Of a stretch of 64,000 nt of DNA, positions 51,853 to 63,828 are shown one piece after another. The notes below the pieces were generated by a model that worked only from the letters and a program-made list of their open reading frames with translations, was not told the origin of the DNA and did no database searches. Source of the stretch: Ulota crispa. Taxonomy: Eukaryota; Streptophyta; Bryopsida; Orthotrichales; Orthotrichaceae. The position numbers and the translations under genes were made by a program. The stretch is taken from contig OY987245.1 of assembly GCA_963920765.1 (NCBI GenBank), forward strand, positions 5,906,727 through 5,970,726, read 5' to 3'. Within the stretch, counting starts at the first letter, position 1, and the number at the start of each line of letters is the position of its first letter.

Positions 51853-52163
51853 ATTTCAAAAAAATTCAATGTATATCCTTCAAATTTCCAACATTTGTAT
51901 AGATGCCCTTGGCTTTTCAAAAATTGCACAAATACGTTTGACATACTCCTCATTTGATGCGCTTCCACCATGATCATTAGCCATGATGCCCAATTCTTGC
52001 AGCGCAGTAGGCTCAAAGCAAGTGACATGCACTTTTGATAATTGTGGAGAAGGGTATTTCTCCAATTATGAAAGAATGTCAAACGTGTTAGTGCAATTTC
52101 TGAAAAAGTAAGGGCATTTTTACAAATATAGCAAATTTTAGTTGTATCCATTAAAAATTTCCC
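51853..52163. repeat. Inverted-repeat element, family J, copy 2
   Basis: ATTCAATGTATATCCTTC on the left and GTTGTATCCATTAAAAATTT on the right. Inner blocks GGCTTTTCAAAAATTGCACA and complement correspond to 24452-24770. Confidence 0.6.
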
Positions 52164-52169
52164 TTGATT

Positions 52170-53238
52170 TGTTAGTGTATGTTTAGTCGTCTTTAAACCT
52201 TAAAGGTTAAGAGATTGTCATACAAAGTAATCAACATTTGAAAAGGTTAAGTTCATTGGATATTCTTCATACAAAAGCATTAATATGATGAAAGAATTAG
52301 GGAATTTCTAAATCCACCATAGTTCTTGCTAAATCCACCACATTGCACCATGTTTATGAGTTCCTTAATGAAAAAAAGAATAAATTTTGTTTTTATTGTA
52401 TAACCATTTAATGATGATGACAAGCATACTCCATTGTTCCTTTTCCTTATCCTCAATCTCTTCTTGTTCTTTTTTGTGTTTTTCTTGTCTACCCTTCCCT
52501 TTCTTTTTTCTTTTATTTGGCTTAACATCCATAACTTAGAGTATACATAATCCTAACATGAGATAATCATTAAATAAATGTAAAATTCCCCTTCATCTAT
52601 TTATGAAACTCCTAAACATGGTGCGATGTGGTCGATGTGGTGTATTTAGCAATTCTCAAGAATTAACCCATTATACATTTACTATACAGAGTAATGAACA
52701 TTGTAAAAGGATTCACTCATTAAATGATTGTCATTCAAGGTACTTTCATAGTGAAGAAGGGGAGAATTAAAACACTCATGCTTAGAAAAGCCTCCGTGGT
52801 CCCTTATCTCAAAGCCTTTCAGTCCTACTTAATTTTATGACATTATCATTACATACCTTCATGAGTGTTTAGTTAATGAGCACAACAATTAAAGAATGTT
52901 TCAATCTTGCCATAAAGAATCAATAAGTTGTTCTTATTAATTGGGCTTTGGATGCCTGCAGCCCTACACCAGACAAGCCTTAAAACTATAAATTGATCCT
53001 AAAATTAAACCGAGGTTGAATATGGCCCAGGCAGCGTCAGAATTAATGCCGGATGAGGACTTTACTCTTTGTTTTATTTAGTTAACGGTCTTAAAATATA
53101 AAGTTACAAAATTTTATTTACATTAATAGAAAATTAGATAAGTATTGACGCCATTATTACTGTAATTCTTTCAATGCTACTAATGGTTATTGCAGAAATA
53201 TGATTTCTATAAGAAATCGTCAATCAAAGGTAACTGCA
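52170..53238. other. AT-rich stretch, nothing recognised
   Basis: No gene or bounded repeat is seen. Confidence 0.5.
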
Positions 53239-53242
53239 TTAA

Positions 53243-54106
53243 CCCCTAGGGATAAAATGGATTTTGGGCAGACTTTTTCTATTGAATTTTTTTTATCGAG
53301 TTATTTGAATTTTATCTGTGAGATAAAGTTTTGCAAGGGCTACGTCACAGTACAATTTTTGTTGAAATTGGATTCACGGTTCAAAAGACATGAGTGCTTT
53401 ATGTGCTTTTTTTGTTCAAGGGCAAGCTAGGCATGCCAAATTTTGTTGACTTCTCTCAAGGGCCACCAATGAAGGCATGGCCCTTCATTAGAATTTACCA
53501 AAAGTAATATTGTATTAGACAAATTTATTTTTGTATTTGATAAATACATTAATTTTTGAATTGTAATAGCTATTAAAGGTTATCATTTTTATTCATTTTT
53601 TTGTGGTTATTAAAGAAGTCAAACTCTTTCAATCTACCATTTGGATTTTTTTATTTTCAAATTATTCCTCAGAACTTCAGTTTTTTAAAAATCCAAGTGT
53701 TATAGAAATTTCAAGCACATGCTTGTCATGCAAGGTCATGTAGGGTGTATTTATGCCTTTGATGACCTTGAAAATTGGTGGAGATATGCCTAACATGATT
53801 TAGAGCATGTTAGTGAACTCTTTACAACACCCATGTTGCAAAACATATCCACCACATGTGATCAAAGGGACTTGAAAATTTCAAGCAAAGATCAAAAAAA
53901 CTATTTACCCCAACTTCAAACGTTCACACCTCTCAATCCGTAGAGTCAAACCTCATGAAAATTTCACTTTGGCTCCTTGCATAAGTCCTATGCAATATTG
54001 TATAATTAGACTTGTAAACATTTGAAAAAACATCTTCTTAAGATCAAAACACTAAAAATGGCAGTTTTTTGTGTTTCCAGAAAAATCGGACTTGGGCCTT
54101 GAGGTG
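53243..54106. repeat. PB-like element, diverged
   Basis: TTAA lies at 53239-53242 and 54107-54110. The left end CCCCTAGGGATAAAATGG and right end CTTGGGCCTTGAGGTG are partly inverted. The right subterminal GGCAGTTTTTTGTG matches other PB copies. It is 864 bp. Confidence 0.65.
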
Positions 54107-54362
54107 TTAAAGAAAAACAGTTTTATTTTAGGATTCACTATTTTGTATAGATCATTTACAAGTTTTATTTAAAACTTTTCTATGTTTTGAATTATTATAA
54201 AGGAGAACAACAACAATTTTGTAATAGCAAGTTTACTGATCAAGGTCTTATTTGTAAGTATCTTATGACTTCATCAAAGAATTATTTGTTGTACATTAAT
54301 TTTTAGCTTGACCCATTGAAGAGTACATTGTGACATGCTTTTAGAAGAATGAAGTACTTTAA

Positions 54363-54433
54363 CCCCTAAATGTGTAAGGCATTAAATTTTGGTGTAAAAA
54401 CCACCAAATTTTGGTGCCTTGGGCATTTAAAGG
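54363..54433. repeat. Very small TTAA-flanked palindrome
   Basis: TTAA lies at 54359-54362 and 54434-54437. It is 71 bp. The ends CCCCTAAATGTGTAAGGC and CTTGGGCATTTAAAGG are inverted, with an inner hairpin CCAAATTTTGGTG. Confidence 0.7.
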
Positions 54434-54453
54434 TTAATGTTGCTTGCTCTTAA

Positions 54454-55100
54454 GAGCATTTCCACCATGGGCTTCCCTATCCCTATCCCTATTTGGATGA
54501 AAAGAGAGCAAAGATGTGAACAGGGAAAGGCAAGCCCCACTAGTTCTTCCCCATAAAGGAGTTTTTTTCTTCATAATTACTAAAATAAGTTGGGACTTGG
54601 GAGAGGTGGGCCAAGAGAGAAGCTAGGGTCAATTTCCATGGGGACCGGAACTGGAGGGGGCCTCCAGGCTGACCCGTCACAGTCAAGGAAAAACCCTGAA
54701 ATCTTTATCGGACATAGAATTTAGAAAAGAACCTCCAAACAAGGGTTCAGGCCTCTAGGATTGCAAGTCAACTTTTGCAGAATCGGAGGCTAGAGGTCTA
54801 GCCCGGATCCCTCCAGCCCCCCTATGGAAATTGGCTCTTAGGAATGAAAAGGAGAGGAAAAGTGGGCCAAGAGAAGAAATAGGAGTGAAAGGGATAATAA
54901 ATTGCACTTTTTTGAGAAAAAAGAGAATACACTTTATTATAACTGAGTTCCTTATATGACCTCTTGCTTAGGGAATTGGGGCTCACTCTCATCCAAATTC
55001 TTTGAATATTTGGGAATAAAGGCTTTTAGTGGGGGTATCCTTCCAAATGCAGATGATTTTCATCCAAATACAGATAGGGAAGCCCCTGGTGGAGATGCTC
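54454..55100. repeat. PIF/Harbinger-like MITE, TAA duplication
   Basis: The ends GAGCATTTCCACCATGGGC and CCCCTGGTGGAGATGCTC are inverted, with TAA at 54451-54453 and 55101-55103. It is 647 bp because another element is nested at 54624-54838. Confidence 0.8.
54624..54838. repeat. MITE nested in the PIF/Harbinger-like element
   Basis: AGGGTCAATTTCCATGGGG on the left and CCCCTATGGAAATTGGCTC on the right form inverted ends around about 215 bp of GC-rich sequence. Confidence 0.6.
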
Positions 55101-55103
55101 TAA

Positions 55104-57312
55104 TCCCAAGGTATCGTGTATTTCAAGAAGTCTGTTGTTCATAATGCATCTTTACAAAACATTGAATTAAGAAATGTCACGTCATAGAAGTTCAAAGGCT
55201 AAAGGAATTAGGCAATTATGCCCCCTTTCTACTTATTTCCAACAAATTTCTTTACCAAATCTCCAAAATAAATAATACTTCGTTCATTTGTGGTTGTCAT
55301 TGTGAGCAATAAAAAGTGATTTAATTAAAGTCTATAAATCAGTATATTACAGAGTTTAGAATCACTATTTTTATTCAATTGGATGAAGCCACTCACTCAA
55401 TATTGCCTTATATTTTATAATATTGATTATGAATTTAAACTTCTATTCTTTAGAACTCTGTTTTTACTTTGAGATCTCCAGCATAATTCATGGTCTTTGA
55501 CCCCAATAAATATAGTCCAAAGGTTTTTCTAAAACCCTTACACGTGATATTCAAAATTCTCCATTAAAAACATAAGTTTGAAACTATTAACACCATAAGT
55601 TTGAAATTCTCTACTAACACAATAAGTTTAAAATTCTCTGTTGTAAAGCATTGAGGGTGTTTATCTGTCACCCAAATTTCAAAATGGGGGAGGAGAGGGA
55701 GAAGAAAAGATGGGGGAGAGGAAGGTGAAAAATCATTGGAAAGTAAGAGAAACCCCGCAAAGAGTATGCAAGGCCTACTTGTTTTAATTGGATGTGGACT
55801 GTCGCAAAGTTCAAACTAACAATAATAAAAAAAAATGGCAAATCCCTAGTTGGATTTACAAAAGCATTGGAAAATTTCTTATTATTTTGCCTAAACACTT
55901 GGAGACCTCATGATATGATGTTTTGCCTTACCTTGTCCAAACATTGAGAGATTTTCCAATGTTATGCATAATCCGATACACATAGCCCATAAATACATGA
56001 ATAATCTATACTCATGACATCTTTGCCACGCCTTTTCAAATGAAGTAACAACTCAACTTACAATCTATTTGCAATGCAAAAAGGAATATTTAGCACGTAG
56101 GACAAAATAAAATGCCTTGAGTCCAAAGACAATTATTTTGTTTGAGGCCTTCTAATTTGACATGTAATAGATAAAAATGCGTTTCAAATTTTTGTTTCAC
56201 ATAATATATTCCTTGTTTTGAATCGAACAAGTATGCTTTGCATAGGCTTTGCGCCATGTCTCTATTAATTTCTTGTAACTTTTTAGATGACTTTTGACCC
56301 TCTCTTGTCCTATATTTTCCTCTCCTTCCCCTCTTCACTTTCCTTTTACTTTTCACCCTCCCTTAGATTTCAAATTTTGGGTGACGCATACACACCCACT
56401 GCTTAACACTCAATTCTTTATAATATATTATCTCAAACTTATAAAAATATCATTCCAATGACTTTTTGCTACCTCAGGTGCATTTTCCTCTATCTTCCCC
56501 CTCTCTATTAAAACTGGTGATATTAGTAAAAAAACATATCATGAGACAAACGGGCAACCCACTCTCTCTCTATATATATACTAGTACGTCTTGTGTGTCA
56601 TATGGACACACTTTGGAAAACAACCCATTAAATGCAATAAATTATTTATTTATTTTTAACGAACATTTCCTTGCATTAAAGCGTTATTTGTTTTGTACCC
56701 ACAAAAAAAATATAACCACATAGTAAAAGGAACAATATTTGTTGTTTTTTACCCAAGAAATTTTTTACACATGCCATTTTTTACCCATGCAGCAAGTTTT
56801 TCCATATGCAAGTTTTTTTACCCATAAGTTTCCATTATGTTGCAACTAATATAAACCGACCAACAACCTAATCTATTACATGTATACATAAAAATATTAT
56901 GTGTTGTTTACCTACACAAACATTTTACTCTTTGAGTTTTACCCACATAGTAATCATTCACATTATTATTTTATATTTTATATTTATTACCCACGCATTA
57001 AACCCAACTCATGCAGTTGGTTTTGCATTTTTACCATCACATCAGGTTTTTAATAATAAAAACCCGGGCATTGCTGGAGTGCCACGTACCCCTATCAAAC
57101 CAACAGATAAAATTGATACCACGTTTATAATAAACAAATGCAGATCTATTATTAGTTTTTATTTGTATTTTTATTTTTATATAGCACGTTGCAATGAGGT
57201 CAAAGACTCTTGAGTGCAACACTAAATTAAGGCTTTTGAACTAAAGTATTTGATGTAAGAAGTAAGAAATACATTCTCTTCCCTTTGGAGCACTAAGCGA
57301 ATTAAGAGCTAA
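55104..57312. other. AT-rich stretch, nothing coding
   Basis: It contains a three-fold degenerate repeat of AACA(C)ATAAGTTTGAAAtTCT near 55568-55640 and scattered TTTTTTACCCA(C/T)(G/A) phrases at 56740-57000. No gene was recognised. Confidence 0.5.
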
Positions 57313-57316
57313 TTAA

Positions 57317-58245
57317 CCCCTAAAGGACCAACTGTCCCCTCGAGGACCAAATGGACCTCAAGCACGTATCTTTGACTAAACCGATTTTTATGAATTTTTG
57401 AAACTTTTGAGGTTAGTGAGGAATTCAAAGATGTACGTGCACATCTAATTTTTTCTTCATTCCAACATATCTTGAAGAAGTTATGCATGAATTTTTGCAA
57501 AATAGGGGAGGGTGAGCACTCCGGGCATCCCAAATACCTTTTTAAAAATTGCAATTTTTAAAAATAAAAATCTGAAATTGATTCTTTAGACTTTTATTCA
57601 CATGGAAAGATTTGAACCATTCAATTCTAACTGATGAGTGAGAAATTTTCGTTGGCGGGTAGGTATGGGACACTCAAACCTCCATTCCTACTGCCCCTTG
57701 TAAAATTTGGTGCTTTAGTTTTTAATTTTTAATTCTTTTTCCAAGTTATAGTAGACTAAGATTCCTTGGTTTTCACTATTTGGATAAAAGTAACTCATAT
57801 TTATCAATTTTACATAAATCCTCCAATCTTGCCTAGTGTATATGCAAATTTCATGACCTTTTGGCACTGCAGGATTTTACAAAGTATGATTCACCCCTCC
57901 AATTCATTTGAAAATTCTCCCACACATACCTAACTTGGTCTTTTATATGGAAGAAGTAAACCTCAACTTTGAGTAGAGCAATTTTTTTGATATAGGAGGG
58001 GTCAAAGGCTTCTAAAATTTTGGACAGCACAGAAAAAAACTTTTTGTTTCATGTCAGATGTCAATATCTCACTCTTGTATATCTGAAATGAGCTGATTTT
58101 TTTCCCACACGTACCTCCCATAGTCTAGGGCAAGATTCTATGATTGAATTTTCAAAAAACCTTTTTCCCTACCATTGTACTTGACCCTCCAAAAGTGGCA
58201 AATTTCATTGATTTTCATGGAAAAAAGGGCTTGATCCTTTAGAGG
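57317..58245. repeat. PB element
   Basis: TTAA lies at 57313-57316 and 58246-58249. The ends CCCCTAAAGGACCAACTGTC and GCTTGATCCTTTAGAGG are inverted. It is 929 bp and non-coding. Confidence 0.88.
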
Positions 58246-58249
58246 TTAA

Positions 58250-60278
58250 AAGCTTGCTATTATGTCTTTTAGGTTTTTTCTTTTTATTATGTAAAGGCAC
58301 AGCAATTGGCTATTTAGAAATCGAATGAGGGATAGTGCTTGCATTTGCTTCTACTTGAAAAAGAAAAAAACCAACTTCTGCTCATGTGAACATAAGATCA
58401 TAGGAGTTGCTATAACAACCTAAGGTCCTCAATTTGATCTCTAATGAGGGTTTTTAACGAAATATTTGATTCCATGATGTGTTCAATTTCATCTACTAAA
58501 TATATCCAGTTTTATCAATGATGATATGCTCTATTTTAATTTCAAAAGGAAAGTTATAATTTATTACGTTTGGCATTCAAATAAAACTAAAAGGAGTGAT
58601 AGTAACGAACCCAATGTTATTTCTTTTTATGTTTAGTTTAAAGTTGAAAGTCGTATGTTTATTCTACACAAGTAAGTCTACAAGCATAAAAACAACAACA
58701 CATAAAAAAAATTCATACATTCGAAATATTTGATTTGTTAAGATAAAAATTCCTTAAAAAAAGCTTCAAAAAAGTTATGGTAATCCTTAAGTGACTCCTC
58801 GTATCTTAAGTATGCCCCTAGATATAATCCCTTTTCATTATTAAAATTTATTACGTCAATAGTTATTGTTAAAATTGAGTTGTGGCAATATTATGGAAGT
58901 TTGAGATCGTGAAAAATCACAATAATTTTACTTACAACCTCTAATTTGAAAAGAATATAAAACAGGTATGGAGATTGTTTGCTATCAAAAATTCAAATTG
59001 ACACAAAGCAAGCATGAAAGTCCATTTAATTTAAGAAATATATGTTGAAGGTAAGAGCTAGAAAGTACATGATATGTCACTTACCTAGCACAACACACTA
59101 TACAAGGGCATACCACATATAATTTATTGGATCCACTTAAAATAATACCTTTTTACAATTATTTAGTTAAAGTATAAAAAAGTTCCATTCAATAATAAAT
59201 GTCAATGCCCTTGTTACTATTGTTTTCAAAAATACAAAATAACTTGAAAACTTTGAACTCATTTGAGGACTTGATGTAATTATTGTTACTTTAGCCAAAA
59301 CTCAAGATGAGGCTATCTCTTTGCATAGAGGTTTTTTGCATAAATTTCTTTAGTCATATATCAAATGAAACAAGATCATAGATTTAAATAACTTATGCCC
59401 AAATATGAATTAAAGCAAATGCAAAAAAAAGCTATTTCTTGACAAGAAAAAGTTCATGAGAAAGTAAGTCATGGATCCATTTTTCAAGTTGTCTAAGCTG
59501 CCAAGAAATAGTTCCAAAACACAAACAAGAAATTGATGTATATTCATAAACTGTCCTCGTTTAAATTTTAAGTTATTTTGTTTGTGTCTACTTTAGATTC
59601 CCTAAATTAGCATCTAATTCTTTTACTAAGCATAAAAAAAAGTATGTTGAAGATCTATGGAATAATGATTAGCTTGGTAGTATAAAATGCAACAAATAAT
59701 ATTTTTGTCTGATTTTGTTTTATTTTTGTGTGTTTGAGGACTAAAATTTGTTGCATGCAACATTGTGCACTATTTGATTTTTGAATAAACCAGACATGTG
59801 TGTCATGTGGCTACTCTTTGTATAGGTTGGTGTGCAAGTTGACGGCGTGAAACAAATTTATAGCTAGATTTCTACAAGGTTTGGATTACATTAAATGCCA
59901 TCTTTATTGGCTATAAAAATTGAGCAAGGTCGGAAATTACACAACATCCTTGAATGAGCTTAGCAAGAGCACTTGCCTCTGCTAATTTTGCTTAGAGATC
60001 CTTTACAAAGAATATAGTAATTTGTATCTATAGATCACCATTCAGTAATTTATTTTTTATTAACACTAGTTCTACTAGCTAGACAAATAAACGTAGTGGT
60101 TTAATGGTATTTCTTTAGGAGCTGTGATTCTAAGAGGATTCAAAATTCCTACTTTTGTTCCAATAAATTTCATATTCTGTTAGTATCAATACATATTTTT
60201 GGTACATCCAATCTACATTTTTGAAATGTCATAAAGAAATTTTTGTTTCTTTCCTAATACTAATGATATTTATTTATA
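58250..60278. other. AT-rich stretch, nothing recognised
   Basis: No gene or bounded repeat is seen in about 2 kb. Confidence 0.5.
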
Positions 60279-60752
60279 GGGAACTAATACATGTACCACA
60301 CCCTTTTGATTATTCTACCACATTTACTATATATGGCCTATATTTATGATATTATAGTAGGTGTGGATGGATACAACCTGACATATAAGTTGTAACTTTA
60401 GCTCTATTTTTCAACCTAAGATCCCACTCATAGTATTGATTAAAACAAGGTCTGGGAAATATTTGAGTTTTTTTGGTTGATTTCCTTCAACTCCAATATT
60501 GATCTGGTTTATTAAGAAACTATTTTGGTTATTTTTGCTATTTCATACTATAATTTTTAAAATATTCTTAACCAATTTTTAGCCCACTTTTACAAATAAA
60601 AAAAAGTCTTTTTCTCATTTCAATAGGCTAGTTTTGAATTGAGTGGTCGGTTCTTCCCGGACCTTGGATTAAAACATCTAATTAGCAATATGTGCCATAT
60701 ATAGTAAGTGTGATATAATAGTTAAAATGGTGTGGTACATATGTCAATTCCC
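60279..60752. repeat. M9-like palindromic element, diverged copy
   Basis: The ends GGGAACTAATACATGTACC and GGTACATATGTCAATTCCC are imperfectly inverted, with ATATGGCC(T)ATAT / TGTGCCATATATAG blocks inside. It differs in the interior from the other M9 copies, and no 9-bp duplication survives. Confidence 0.65.
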
Positions 60753-60754
60753 TT

Positions 60755-61265
60755 TGTCTAATCATCAATTGAATCAAAGTTTTAATTGGGCTGAAAGTTA
60801 AAGTTCTTGGACCAAATTGATGGCCCTCTTTCAAATCAACATATTAAACTCGTGTTTTAGAATTTGATTTAATACATTGTGGTGATTCAATTTGTTTTTG
60901 GCTTAGACCTAATTTTGATGCCAAAAAATTGTCACATTAACAGCCACATGATCAACAAGATCAATTGGGCCAAATCTCAAGAATAAAGCTTTAAAGTCTA
61001 ATAGATGACTCAATTCAAGAATCCCAACAACCAGGTTGGTTCATTTTGATAATTCTTATATGGAATTAAGACTGAATGGGGCCCTCCAAAAAGCAGTGCC
61101 ACATGGGCATTGGAAAATGATCCAAAAACATCATACGGAGTTATACGTCCCAATATCCTACCTCTCATCCAATCATGTTTATGAGGATTGGGTGAGATAT
61201 GGGACTTGGACTCTCAAGCATTGAGGGGTTAAATCTAGTACTTGAGAAGGAAGCAAAACAATACG
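60755..61265. other. Unclassified stretch
   Basis: No gene is seen. A TTGAGGGGTTAA end near 61203-61214 may be a lone TTAA-element terminus. Confidence 0.4.
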
Positions 61266-61267
61266 GG

Positions 61268-62162
61268 TAGTCACACCTTCTTCATCCCATTATAATTCTT
61301 TAGAGAAAAGGGAGGTGACAGTCTCTCATTGCTTTTTGAAGACCCCATCCTTTAAATGAGTTTTTAAATATTGAGAATATTTTTTCTTCACCTCTAAAAG
61401 AGAATAATGGGGTGAAAAAAAACTTTACAAGCATACTTTTCACCTTCATTTGCCTCTTTTTCACCCTTGTGTGTTTTTTGTTTAATCATTGCTTTTTCAT
61501 TTTTAGTTGTCATTCCTCCTCCTGTCACCTCCACTCTTGCTGCTGTCAACCTTGCTACATTCCTTATTCTCCACCCCCTCAAAAGGAAATTTGAAGTCAT
61601 TCCTTCTTCAAGATGTCACGTGTTGTGGCATTGTGGGCTATGCCACATCAAAAGTAGTTCATCTTGTCGATGCTTTTTAAGTATAGTTGCATTAGAAAAA
61701 TCTAAGACCACTAGTACCTCACTCAAGTTCACACCTTCTTTGGACAAACTAGGGTTTGTTATATATGGTAGGCATTTTCCTTGGCTTGGTATTTTTTGCC
61801 AAGTCAAGTCTTGTGAGATTTTGAAAAAGGGAGGTTTTGTTATAGCTTTTGTAATTTCTAGACTAATATAAACTCTCTTTTATGTTTTTCCTTATACTCT
61901 TGGATTCTCACGTGAGCAAAGCAAGAGATAAGCTTGATTGTTAGAGTGCCTTGATCTTGTATTATATCATAGGGAGCATATTTTTTATATATTTTATGAG
62001 CTATACTTTTCTTTTTATTTAATTCTATTATTAGTTACACAAAGTGTTATGTGTAGCAATCTTTGTTTACACAACAATGAAGATGTACTCCCATCAACTC
62101 CTATTCCCCCTCCATAGCTTCTCATTCTTCATAAGAGTCCCATGGTTGGAGAAGGTGTGACT
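61268..62162. repeat. Family I element, copy 2, TAGTCACACC ends
   Basis: TAGTCACACCTTCTTC on the left and GGAGAAGGTGTGACTAA on the right are inverted. It is 895 bp. The last 70 bp recur in tandem at about 62170-62235, and a TA2 element sits in that second copy. Confidence 0.7.
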
Positions 62163-62235
62163 AACCTATGATATTTAAGGGGTCCACGACTTCTTATTCT
62201 TCATAGAAGTTCCATTGTTGGAGAAGGTGTGACTA

Positions 62236-62549
62236 AGGTAGGAACACCCATAATCGTTAGTGTCCCCATAACTGTCACCTCTAAAGTCTTGGAAAATCTC
62301 TAAAAGTAAATAGATGTAGTTACAAGAATGTACAACATGTGAACATGAAATCTTAATGTTGACTATGGGTGCAATGGCAGTTTTCTCTTTAAAAATTCAC
62401 AACTTATTCTCACAATATCCGAATAATACATTTGAAAGTGCAAAACTCATTTTTTTCTGTTCCTAATAGGATCCTATAATTTGATTGATGATTATTAATA
62501 GCCATCATGTTCAAAACACTTAGTTTGACGCTTACGGGTGCTCCTACCT
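62236..62549. repeat. MITE, family TA2, copy 4
   Basis: A 314-bp element, TA-AGGTAGGAACACCCATAA on the left and ACGGGTGCTCCTACCT-TA on the right. It is a close relative of 10044-10356. Confidence 0.88.
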
Positions 62550-62551
62550 TA

Positions 62552-63828
62552 CACCTAATGATATTCAGGGGGGGGAGTAAAATAATAATAGAAGGGCCCC
62601 AATAGAATAAGAGAAAAAAACGGTACCAAAGTGGGGGGCGTGGTAAGAAAGAGAATGCGTGGAAGAAGCAACGTGGAGTCGGGGTGGGCGGCTGCCAAAG
62701 GTTGACTGGATCCTCCTCCTCGCTCCTCCGCCCGGTTCTCCGCTCCCCGCTCCCCGCTCCCCTCCCCACTCCCCGCCTTCCTCTCTCCTCTCTCTCTCTC
62801 TCTCTCTCGCTCTCTCGCTTCCCCTTGTCTTGTCTGTTTTCTCCAGACCAACAAAACTCCTACTCCAACGCCCCGGGTTGCCACAGAAATCACACACACA
62901 CCAACACAACGCCACCATCTCACCCACCTCCTCCTTCAACCCCCTCTCAACCCCCCACAAATTCCTCCTTTCCTCCAAAACCTGCCATTGTGTCGGCGGC
63001 GTTTGCTGTTGATGTCGAGGTTGCGTGGATGGAGTGGAGGTGGCGCAGCGCCTTGTTGAGGTTTCATGTTCATGATTGATTCACCGTTGCGGTACAAGTG
63101 GTGGCGGAAAGTGATCAACGTTGGACTTTGCCCATAGATTGCTAGCCGCGGAGTAATTTTGTCTTTTCCCCCCTTCTCCCAGCAAGGTACAATTTTTCTA
63201 ATCTCTCGTTTTGTCGGTGCGTGTCTGCGTGCGCGCGCGTGTGTGTTTTTGTGCCACTAGCAGTGGAATTTCAGGGATGAGGAGAAAGGGAAAAGCGAGT
63301 CGCAATGAGTAACAGGAGGCGTCTCGAAAAGGACGCTTATGGGTTTTGAGTTTTAGGATCCGTTGGTGCAAGTTAGAGAGGGCTAAGTACGAAACACAAC
63401 GCGATTTCTGTTTTTGTAAATTTTAGTAAATATTATGCTTGTTTTGTGACCATCTCCTTCTTTGAATAATTCGAGCCACTGGAGGGAGGGAGGGGGTGCT
63501 CACCACGGAATTTCTGAATCTCTAGATGGGCAGGAAATGAATAGGCAAATGGGGTTATGTTTGGTGAACGGTGAACCAATTCGTTTGATGAATTGGCTGC
63601 GTGGTTGAATTCATGGAGGATTACTGGCGGGAGAGAATCTTGCTTATGTAGGGCAGTGTTTGCGTGATCACTGTGGGCCATCGATGCTTGCGTGAGTTCA
63701 AACTGTAGTGACACCGTGGTGTCGTTCTGGTGTAATAGGGATTGCGGAGCTGTCCATGAAAGACGGGGGGCACCGAGAAGACGAAGAAGAAGAAGCAGAA
63801 GCGTGAGGCAGCGTCGTCGTCGTTGTCT
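62552..63828 (+). promoter_or_regulatory. Probable promoter and 5' leader of the WRKY gene
   Basis: GC content and pyrimidine content rise sharply at 62690. A CT-rich tract with (CT)n at 62785-62820 is typical of plant 5' leaders. A donor-like CAGCAAG|GTACAATTTTT near 63186 suggests a 5' UTR intron. An alternating GTGCGCGCGCGTGTGTG tract at 63226-63246 could form Z-DNA. The ORFs across 62659-63079 are low-complexity Ser/Pro reads of the CT tract. Confidence 0.5.

Noticed and set aside
61034-61215. Possible fifth GG-family element
   Set aside because: A few GGGACTTGG phrases only; terminal repeats and order do not match.
62555-63079. Several overlapping Ser/Pro- or Arg/Glu-rich ORFs
   Set aside because: They read through a CT-rich tract on both strands, have no domain, and fit a 5' leader.
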